A stretch of 64,000 nt of DNA from Megalopta genalis. Lineage: Eukaryota > Arthropoda > Insecta > Hymenoptera > Halictidae. Position numbers and translations under genes: made by a program. Location: NCBI RefSeq assembly GCF_051020955.1, contig NW_027476111.1, positions 186,001 to 250,000 on the forward strand. Reading direction: 5' to 3'. Below are positions 57,214-64,000 of the stretch, piece by piece (the first letter of the stretch is position 1; every line of letters begins with the position of its first letter). The notes beneath the pieces were generated by a model. That model was not told where the DNA came from and made no database searches. It saw only the letters and a list, made by a program, of their open reading frames with translations.

Positions 57214-60200
57214 TCAGCTGCCCGGGGTTTCTCGGCGTGGGCGCGCACGCCGTCCCCGGGCACGTCGGGCGGGATCTGTAAGCTCCCGATCCCGCTCGGC
57301 AGCCTCCTTCCGCGACATAACCTCCTCGCAGAAAGAGATTGCTGCCGCCCACTTCCCCGGGCCCTCCAGCATGGCCCCAACTAGGCTGGAGAGTGCGAGG
57401 TCGTGGCCGACTTCCCGTTTTAGGACTCGGCGCAGCGCTGAAAAGGCGGGACATTCCTCCAGCGTGTGCTGCGCCGAGTCTTCCTCCGCGCCACAATGGT
57501 GGCACACCGTCGTCGCTTCCCGCCCGATGCGACACAGGTAGACACCGAAGCAGCCATGCCCGGTGAACACCTGCGTCGCTCGGTAGGAGAGCCTGCCATG
57601 CCGTCTCTCCCGCCACGAGGTGAAGTGCGGCAGGAGAGCCCCGGGGACGCGCTCGCCGGCGTGGGAGCAAAGCTCGGCACGCCATCTGGCGAGCGCTAGT
57701 CGCCGGGCCTGGAGCTCGAAGCCCTCGACCGTCTCTCGCTCCGGCAGGGCCCCTCGAGCACGGCTGGCGATGCTTGTGCGCCCATAAACATAGGCGCGCA
57801 CCGCCGCCTGAAGCCCGAAGGGAAGTTCTCCCGCCAGAGCAAGCGCCGCCACGGTAGACGTGGTGCGGTAACCTCTTATGAGGCGGATGGCCATCCGCCT
57901 CTGCAGCCGGCGCAACAACAGCGTGTTGCGCCGGCTGGTCATCACGTACGGCGCCCAGATTGGGGCACCGTATAAGGCCATAGACCGCACCACGCCCAGG
58001 TATAGGCGGCGCACCAAATCTCCCGGTCCCCCGAGGTTGGGCAGCAGGCGGCCCAAAGAGGCCGCCGCCTTTTCGACTCGGGGGACGAGACGGTCGAGAT
58101 GCGCATCGAAGCTCCAGCGGCTGTCGAGGATCAGTCCGAGATATTTCAACTGGGACTTCACCTCGACGCAGGCTTCTCCAACCCGGATCCACGATCTGGC
58201 CGGTGGCCGAGACCGAGGCCGTCCGTGGAACCAGACAGCCTCGGCCTTCTCCGGGGCTATTTTCAGCCCCAGATCGCGGATCCTCGCGACGACGGCTGCC
58301 ACCGCAACCTCTGCTCGTCGGATGGTCCTCTCGAAGGTACTTCCGACGGCGACCACCAACGTGTCGTCCGCGTAGCAGACGAGGGTGGCACCGTCGGGCA
58401 GGGAGGCCTTTTCCAGGACCGCGTTGTAACCCAGGTCCCACAGGAGCGGTCCTAAAACAGACCCCTGCGGGACCCCGCGGTCCACTTCCCTCCGTATCAT
58501 CCCGTACCGGCCCGGGTATTCGACCCACCTGTCCCGCAGGTAGGCCCCGATCACCCGCCTCAGATAGGGAGGCACCTGGTGATCGACGAGGGCCCCCCTA
58601 ATGGCGGACCAGTGCAGGGTGTTGAACGAATTGACGATGTCAATGGACACCGCCAAGCACACCCCGCCCCTTGCCACGGCATTGTCCGAGAGGGACTTGA
58701 GGCGGTCGATTGCGTCGACCGTCGATCGCCCCTCCCGGAAGCCAAACTGGCAGTCCGCCAGATTTGGGCCGTCGCGGGACAGGTGTCTGGAGAGGCGGGC
58801 AACAATGATCTTCTCGAAGATCTTGCCCGCCTCATCCAGGAGACAAATGGGCCGGTACGCGGAGGGAGAATCCCCCGTCCTCCCATCCTTCCTCAAGAGG
58901 ACCATCCGACTTTCTCTCCATAGGTCGGGGAACGTCCCCGTCCTCAGGAGCCCAGAGTAGAGGCTCCTCAGCCTCTCCCCCAGGACGCTCGCGGCGAGCA
59001 ACCAGACCCGGCCGGGGATACCGTCCGGCCCCGGGGCGGTATTCTTGCCCCGGAGCCATTTGACGACCCCGGCCATCTCCTCCGGCGCGACCTCAAGATC
59101 CGGGGACCACTCATGTTCCTCTGGCTCGGGGACGGGTCGGGGCGCCTCCCCGCTAACGGGGAATAAAGCGTCAACGACCCGCCCGAGCAGCCCCGGATCC
59201 AGGCTCTCCGTCACGGGGGGCGCCCAGGGACGCAATCGCCCCAAAGCCATCTTGTATGGGCGCCCCCACGGATCTCGGTTCAGAGAGCCGAGGAGATCGC
59301 GCCAGGCCTGGTCCTTCGCTCGCCTGATGGCCAGCTGCAGGGCGACCACCTTCTCCCGATATCGCCCGTACAGCTGGGCAGCCAGCTCGTCGTCCGTTCG
59401 TCGTCGTCGACGGGCGCGAGCGTAATGGCGTCGCGCGCGAACGCACTCGGTGCGTAATTCCGCTATCTCGCGCGACCACCAGTACACCGCCTTCCTCGGG
59501 AAGACCCTGGCCCGGGGCATGGCGACGTCGCAAACCGATGTCATTGCGCCCCGGAACCAACGGGCCTCCCCATTCCCGTCGACTGGCCCGGCCGGTGTTG
59601 CTGGCCAGGCCACGACGTGGGCCGCCGCCATCAGAGCGTCCTGGTCGAGGCGCTTCAGCGCCCACCGCGGTCGAGGCGAACCTTCATCGGCGGGGCGACG
59701 ACGGAGTGTCGATGGTGGGGCGGCGGAGAGGTCGAGAACTATGTATCTGTGGTCAGACAACGTCTCGACCCCTTCCGCCACCCTCCACCCCGTAATACGG
59801 CGCGCGGCCTGGGGCGTTGCCCACGAAAGGTCAACGATGGACCCCCCGTTATGCCGCACGCACGTATGGACCGAGCCCGTGTTCAGGAGACGGAGCTCCA
59901 GTCCCGCCGCCCAATCCAGCACCTCCCGGCCCCTCGAATCAGTCCCGGGGGAACCCCAAGCCGTGGCCTTGGCATTAAAGTCCCCCAGGACCAGCACCGG
60001 ACGGGGATGGCAGCGGGAGACGCATCTCCCTACCCCGTCCAGATACTGCTCAAACTCTTCGAGGGACCACCTTGGAGGTGCGTATATCGCCACAACCGCG
60101 GTGCCGCCCCAATCGACGGCCACGTATCCCAGGCCGCGCTCGATAAGCGAGCACGGCGGGGACCCAGGCCTCCCAGCCCAAATAATCGCGGCGGAGCCAA

Positions 60201-60357
60201 TCGAGTCCCCCATCCAGTGTGGATGTTTGGGGACCCTGTGCGGCTCCGCCACGACTGCCAACCCGGCACCCCGCTCGGCCAGGCATTGAAACAGGAGATC
60301 CTGCGCTCTGGCCGAGCAGTTGAGGTTAACTTGTATTATCGGGCCCGGGGGCCCCAT
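57214..60357 (-). CDS. E11 ORF2: endonuclease / RT with altered motif A, 1047 aa
   Basis: Open, with YADD, endonuclease motifs and finger intact. Motif A reads IDIVNSFNTLHW in place of IDIVNAFNTLPW: Ala577 to Ser (TCG, 58627-58629) and Pro582 to His (CAC, 58612-58614). These lie 4 and 9 residues after the catalytic Asp573, so an effect on activity is possible. Other markers: ARRHYARARR, TDDELAAQLYG, SGEAPRPVPEP, LLRTGTFPD, GRTGDSPS, GPNLADCQ and LPFGLQAAVR. KSQLKYLG and most of the last 450 codons match E6 and E9. Confidence 0.93.
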   Translation of the reverse strand: MGPPGPIIQVNLNCSARAQDLLFQCLAERGAGLAVVAEPHRVPKHPHWMGDSIGSAAIIWAGRPGSPPCSLIERGLGYVAVDWGGTAVVAIYAPPRWSLEEFEQYLDGVGRCVSRCHPRPVLVLGDFNAKATAWGSPGTDSRGREVLDWAAGLELRLLNTGSVHTCVRHNGGSIVDLSWATPQAARRITGWRVAEGVETLSDHRYIVLDLSAAPPSTLRRRPADEGSPRPRWALKRLDQDALMAAAHVVAWPATPAGPVDGNGEARWFRGAMTSVCDVAMPRARVFPRKAVYWWSREIAELRTECVRARRHYARARRRRRTDDELAAQLYGRYREKVVALQLAIRRAKDQAWRDLLGSLNRDPWGRPYKMALGRLRPWAPPVTESLDPGLLGRVVDALFPVSGEAPRPVPEPEEHEWSPDLEVAPEEMAGVVKWLRGKNTAPGPDGIPGRVWLLAASVLGERLRSLYSGLLRTGTFPDLWRESRMVLLRKDGRTGDSPSAYRPICLLDEAGKIFEKIIVARLSRHLSRDGPNLADCQFGFREGRSTVDAIDRLKSLSDNAVARGGVCLAVSIDIVNSFNTLHWSAIRGALVDHQVPPYLRRVIGAYLRDRWVEYPGRYGMIRREVDRGVPQGSVLGPLLWDLGYNAVLEKASLPDGATLVCYADDTLVVAVGSTFERTIRRAEVAVAAVVARIRDLGLKIAPEKAEAVWFHGRPRSRPPARSWIRVGEACVEVKSQLKYLGLILDSRWSFDAHLDRLVPRVEKAAASLGRLLPNLGGPGDLVRRLYLGVVRSMALYGAPIWAPYVMTSRRNTLLLRRLQRRMAIRLIRGYRTTSTVAALALAGELPFGLQAAVRAYVYGRTSIASRARGALPERETVEGFELQARRLALARWRAELCSHAGERVPGALLPHFTSWRERRHGRLSYRATQVFTGHGCFGVYLCRIGREATTVCHHCGAEEDSAQHTLEECPAFSALRRVLKREVGHDLALSSLVGAMLEGPGKWAAAISFCEEVMSRKEAAERDRELTDPARRARGRRARPRRETPGS

Positions 60358-62546
60358 TACACAGCCGTGTCCATCGCCGTCACGGCCGCGGATGCGGTGG
60401 CGTCAGGGACTTTAGTGGCCCCATTCGCCCCCGCGGGTGCGGCGGTAGCATCAGGCGGTGCCGCCTTTTCGTTGCTGGCCACGGTGGTCGCTGCCTTGGC
60501 CATCGTGGTTTCCTTCCCTTTTTTATTGAATCTGGCAGACGACCTTTGGCCGCCTACCTTGCCTCGCCTCGCACTGACAGGACACGCCCGGCCGCCGAGG
60601 CGGTGACCAGAAGGCCTGCCCGCGCCCGCACAAAGCGGACAATTGGGCGTGGCCGTACAGGCTGCCACCTTATGGTCCCGACTGCCGCATCTATAGCAGC
60701 AGTCGGACCTATCCTCGGCAGAAGTGCACCGCTGACTGGTGTGGCCAACATCAAGGCAACGGTAACACTGCAGAGGCCGGGCACTCAGGGCCTCCACGGC
60801 TGCATGGGTCCAGCCGACGGTTATCCGGCCCGCGACAGCAACCTTGCGAGCGGCCGCGGCAGGACATCGGACCCAGAGGGTGCCCAATCCCGAGGGGGAA
60901 GACCGGATTTCGCCGGTATTGATGTCCCCCTCGCTGCACCCGCCCACGCGGGCAACAGCCGCAGCGACCTCCGCCGGCGTGGTCGAATCGACCAGGCCGC
61001 GCACCCTAAGGTCAGCTTTTTTGACCGGACGCGCGACCTTTACGCCGGTGCCTGCCAGCGCTTCCGCCACTTTTGTGGCGAGGACGGTGGCCTTGGCGGC
61101 CCCATCGGTGCCAGGGACTTCCAAAATTAACCCCCCAGTCACCGCCCTTCGCGGCCTCAGCGAGGCGATGCCAATTTCTGCCAGGTCCACCTTGGACCTG
61201 GCAGTGGCCATCGCCTGCGCGTAGGTCATCTCCACGCCAGTCGGGACCGTTATGGTAACCGCTGCTGTGCGTGGCGGTCGTGGAGGCAGGGGTGTCTTCC
61301 TGGGGGCCACCGGGACCACCCGTCCTCTTTTATTCGCGGCCGCAGTGGCCTTGGCTGCCGCCTTTTTGGCCTTCCGGCCAACCACCTGAGACCACGCCTC
61401 CTGGGGTGGAGGCGCGGCGGAGGGTGGGGCCAATTCTGCTCGCGGTCGAGCGGGCTTCGTCTGGGCCGCTTTAGCCGCCCCAGCTTTCTCACCTTTCTTT
61501 TTCTTCTTCGCCCTCCGCCCCACCCTGTCCGAAGACTGTGTGGGGACGGACGGCCCAGGGGCCACCGATCGTAGGGCCGAGTCCGTTCGCGGCGCGAGCT
61601 CCTTCCTGAATGACGCCAATTTGGCGTCTATCAGGGCGCCTATTTGCGCCAGAAAATCTGCGGGTGCAGCCGCAGGTGGTGGCGAGGACTTTTCTTGCCC
61701 GGAGCGATGGCAATCCCGGGCGTCGACGATCGGCAGCGATACTGAGCCCTTTCCCGGGCGTGGCGGCGGGGGCATTGCAGCAGCAGCCGTTCTCGCCTCC
61801 ACCACCTGCCGGAGCCGGGCTACCTCCGCCTGCAGCTCCGTCATTTGCCCCCTGAGGACGGCATTTTCGGCCTCCAGGACACGCGTGGCGTCGGTAGCTG
61901 ACCTCACTGCCAGCTCGGACACCCCTACCCTGCCGTTTAAGGCGGCCACCCTCAGGGCGCGGGCCAAGTTGCCCTTCAGCCCCTTTGACACACCGGAGAT
62001 CCTGGCCACCTCATCCAGGCTCTCCAATATAGCGGCCGCGACATCCCGCGTCGGACGGTTACGGAAATTTTCCGCGATATCCGTCTCGTCCGGGAGCGGA
62101 ACGCTCGACCGCGATGGTCTCGGCACGGGGGCACCCGGGTCGAATATCGCCGCCACCTCCCTTGCCTCGGCCTCCAACTGCGAGGCCTCGGCCAGCCTAA
62201 GTTTGGCCTCTGCGAGGCCAACATATTCGCCGGTCGTCGGCGGCCGTCCTCTCTTCCTCGCCGACGAAGAGCCCGGGACACTCTGCGATGAGTGGTTTGA
62301 GGAGACAGAGAAATCTGACTCCTCCCCGTCATCGCACTCACCAAGGCCCGCTGCGGTCCTCTTTTTGCCGCGTGTTGCAGAATGCCTCCGCGACACCGGC
62401 TCTGCACATCTTTTGAGGCGCACGATAGGCCCGCGCACCTCCACCTCACGCTCGTTTCCCCCCTCCCCGGTTATTTGTTTAAAAGAATCCATAATTGGTC
62501 CCACGAGTGTGGTCGGAAAGAAGGTCACCCCGGGCAGAGCCGCCAT
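60357..62546 (-). CDS. E11 ORF1: Gag-like protein, 729 aa
   Basis: Zinc knuckles intact, CLDVGH type. N-terminal third resembles E1 (MDSFKQIT, CDDGEESDFS). The KRGRVVPVAPRK and VPTGVEMTYAQ block equals E3. The tail (GANGATKVPDATAS) equals E5, E6 and E9. Private: PGKGSVSLPIVDARDC near 265-280 and KKKKKGEKAGAAKAAQTKP in the basic patch. Confidence 0.92.
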   Translation of the reverse strand: MAALPGVTFFPTTLVGPIMDSFKQITGEGGNEREVEVRGPIVRLKRCAEPVSRRHSATRGKKRTAAGLGECDDGEESDFSVSSNHSSQSVPGSSSARKRGRPPTTGEYVGLAEAKLRLAEASQLEAEAREVAAIFDPGAPVPRPSRSSVPLPDETDIAENFRNRPTRDVAAAILESLDEVARISGVSKGLKGNLARALRVAALNGRVGVSELAVRSATDATRVLEAENAVLRGQMTELQAEVARLRQVVEARTAAAAMPPPPRPGKGSVSLPIVDARDCHRSGQEKSSPPPAAAPADFLAQIGALIDAKLASFRKELAPRTDSALRSVAPGPSVPTQSSDRVGRRAKKKKKGEKAGAAKAAQTKPARPRAELAPPSAAPPPQEAWSQVVGRKAKKAAAKATAAANKRGRVVPVAPRKTPLPPRPPRTAAVTITVPTGVEMTYAQAMATARSKVDLAEIGIASLRPRRAVTGGLILEVPGTDGAAKATVLATKVAEALAGTGVKVARPVKKADLRVRGLVDSTTPAEVAAAVARVGGCSEGDINTGEIRSSPSGLGTLWVRCPAAAARKVAVAGRITVGWTHAAVEALSARPLQCYRCLDVGHTSQRCTSAEDRSDCCYRCGSRDHKVAACTATPNCPLCAGAGRPSGHRLGGRACPVSARRGKVGGQRSSARFNKKGKETTMAKAATTVASNEKAAPPDATAAPAGANGATKVPDATASAAVTAMDTAV

Positions 62547-62916
62547 ACCCGGGGAAGGCTAATACACCCGGGGGTCGCCAGGTACCCCGGGGTTGTCCGC
62601 TAAAGATTGGTGCACCCACCAACCATAGCTGGCGCTTACTCCAGCTACACCCTCATCACCGCGCAACACTGCTTGGGGCTAGGGATTTTTTAGAGAGGTT
62701 GTCATCCTCGCGGCCCGGCCGGTTAAGGCAAGACCCCCGTTCCTGTAAAACATGACCACAGGTTTACGGTATGTGTCCGACTTTAGTTGGCCCCTCACCT
62801 CAAGCCACTCCGGCATGGTAGAACCTGCCAGGGAATAAATTCCCCGCCGGCACAACCTTGAGGATCATTAGGGCACGAAGCCCCCCCACCACGACAAGGT
62901 AGCGGACACGGGGGGG
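62547..62916 (-). other. E11 5'UTR, 370 nt
   Basis: Layout as in E1, C7 end; no gene seen. Confidence 0.75.
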
Positions 62917-62931
62917 AACCTTGACATAACC
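62917..62931. repeat. Telomere-like linker E11/E12, 1 unit
   Basis: 15 nt: A, one perfect unit (62918-62928) and ACC. Confidence 0.86.
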
Positions 62932-62956
62932 TTTTTTTTTTTTTTTTTTTTTTTTT

Positions 62957-63471
62957 ATTTTACGTGGAGGAAATCTGCTCGCCAGACACCCCCGCCCCGC
63001 CCGGGGGAGCGGGACGAGGGTAGTGTGGGGTTTGACCCACTAAAACCTCCACGGCGACCTGAGGACGCAGGACCGATCGCTGGCGATTCAACGGGGGAGC
63101 CACGGGAACTCTTCAAGAACACTACCGCGGCTCCCCCTCGCCTGGCCGGCCATCAGGATGGTAAGGATGGCCGGCCGCGTCCCGGGGGAGATATAATCCT
63201 CCCCCCTAAATCCATTTAAATACGGCGGCGCGAGGGGTCGCACCCCGCACCGCCCCGACACGGCGACCGCGCGATAGGTGACCAGGGCCCCCGCCCTGAT
63301 CACATCGGCCGCCGGGGGGACGACGAGTATACTGGACGAGGATCACAGTTAACCCTCGCCTCCCTCAGGCGACTCGTCATCCCCCACTCCCAACAGTGGA
63401 CGTCATCCTCTGTTGGCGGGCGGCGGGCAATGAAACCAGCATATTCTGGTACACCCGCCGCCCGCCTACTC
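62957..63471 (-). other. E12 3'UTR, 515 nt
   Basis: No ORF supported. Short GAGATATAATCC patch as in E7; the stop-proximal stem keeps its arms with apex CATATT. Confidence 0.75.
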
Positions 63472-64000
63472 TCAGCTGCCCGGGGTTTCTCGGCGCGGGC
63501 GCGCACGCCGTCCCCGGGCACGTCGGGCGGGATCTGTAAGCTCCCGATCCCGCTCGGCAGCCTCCTTCCGCGACATAACTTCCTCGCAGAAAGAGATTGC
63601 TGCCGCCCACTTCCCCGGGCCCTCCAGCATGGCCCCAACTAGGCTGGAGAGTGCGAGGTCGTGGCCGACTTCTCGTCTTAGGACTCGGCGCAGCGCTGAA
63701 AAGGCGGGACAATCCTCCAGCGTGTGCTGCGCCGAGTCTTCCTCCGCGCCACAATGGTGGCACACCGTCGTCGCTTCCCGCCCGATGCGACACAGGTAGA
63801 CACCGAAGCAGCCATGCCCGGTGAACACCTGCGTCGCTCGGTAGGAGAGCCTGCCATGCCGTCTCTCCCGCCACGAGGTGAAGTGCGTCAGGAGAGCCCC
63901 GGGGACGCGCTCGCCGGCGTGGGAGCAAAGCTCGGCACGCCATCTGGCGAGCGCTAGTCTCCGGGCCTGGAGCTCGAAGCCCTCGACCGTCTCTCGCTCC
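63472..64000 (-). CDS. E12 ORF2, C-terminal ~175 residues (partial)
   Basis: Matches ORF2 residues of about 873-1047, open to the window edge. It includes HGCFGVYLCRIGRE and the complete finger CHHCGAEEDSAQHTLEDC, with Glu to Asp before the last cysteine, and RRVLRREVGH in place of RRVLKREVGH. The stop position and following hairpin are as in other copies. The upstream part lies outside the window. Confidence 0.9.
   Translation of the reverse strand, partial: ERETVEGFELQARRLALARWRAELCSHAGERVPGALLTHFTSWRERRHGRLSYRATQVFTGHGCFGVYLCRIGREATTVCHHCGAEEDSAQHTLEDCPAFSALRRVLRREVGHDLALSSLVGAMLEGPGKWAAAISFCEEVMSRKEAAERDRELTDPARRARGRRARPRRETPGS

Larger units (their letters stand above)
56681..62916 (-). 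mobile_element. E11: full-length SART-like element
   Basis: Complete from A17 tail (56681-56697) to C7 5' end (62910-62916), both ORFs open. Confidence 0.93.
62932..64000 (-). mobile_element. E12: 3' part of a further element, cut by the window
   Basis: Begins with the longest tail in the window (A25, T run 62932-62956), then the 3'UTR and the end of ORF2, and continues beyond base 64000. Its state (full length or truncated) cannot be seen. Confidence 0.92.

Noticed and set aside
1..64000. Tandem duplication of a 6.2-kb unit by unequal crossing-over as the only cause
   Set aside because: Tail lengths (10-25), linker lengths (4-92) and truncation points differ from copy to copy, as expected for separate insertions. 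Later exchange between copies is still likely.
1..64000. R1/R2 elements in 28S rDNA
   Set aside because: No rRNA sequence flanks any copy; all junctions are with the 11-bp repeat.
1..64000. RNase H domain, LTRs or terminal inverted repeats
   Set aside because: ORF2 ends soon after the CCHC finger with a basic tail and no RNase H motifs; the ends of the copies are C7 and poly(A), with no long direct or inverted terminal repeats.

Overview
The window is a head-to-tail array of one family of eukaryotic non-LTR retrotransposons (R1 clade, most like the telomere-specific SART elements of insects). All copies lie on the minus strand and sit in a short 11-bp tandem repeat. No host gene, tRNA, rRNA, CRISPR array or prokaryotic signal was found. 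The sense repeat unit is TTATGTCAAGG (CCTTGACATAA on the plus strand). Its length and TT...GG layout resemble the long, derived telomeric motifs known from some insects, especially Hymenoptera. I therefore infer an insect (hymenopteran as first guess) telomere or subtelomere with very GC-rich coding DNA. The telomeric identity is inference; the repeat, the elements and their junctions are seen directly.

Layout from left to right, named E0 to E12: E0 (1-979, cut by the window edge and 5'-truncated), E1 (1072-7318), E2 (7333-13581), E3 (13630-19859), E4 (19908-26145), E5 (26150-32397), E6 (32402-36567, 5'-truncated), E7 (36606-42842), E8 (42858-49106), E9 (49122-53381, 5'-truncated), E10 (53396-56650, 5'-truncated), E11 (56681-62916) and E12 (62932-64000, cut by the window edge). 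Between neighbours lie 4 to 92 nt of the 11-bp repeat. Eight copies (E1, E2, E3, E4, E5, E7, E8, E11) are full length, about 6.2 kb, with both ORFs open.

A full-length copy reads, in sense direction: seven C residues at the 5' end, a 5'UTR of about 370 nt with small hairpins, ORF1 (729-730 aa, Gag-like, three zinc knuckles), ORF2 (1047 aa, APE-type endonuclease, reverse transcriptase and C-terminal CCHC finger, no RNase H seen), a structured 3'UTR of about 515-520 nt and a poly(A) tail of 10-25 nt that runs directly into GGTTATG of the repeat. ORF1 and ORF2 overlap as TAATG, the stop/start arrangement reported for translation of SART1 ORF2. ORF1 protein is expected to package the RNA and deliver it to chromosome ends; ORF2 protein nicks the C-rich strand and copies the RNA by target-primed reverse transcription.

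The main points of interest are the possible new telomeric motif, the strict phase of every insertion (spacers of 4+11n nt), conserved RNA hairpins in both UTRs, many intact copies, mosaic ORFs that mix sequence between copies, and truncated copies whose 5' junctions keep the target phase.
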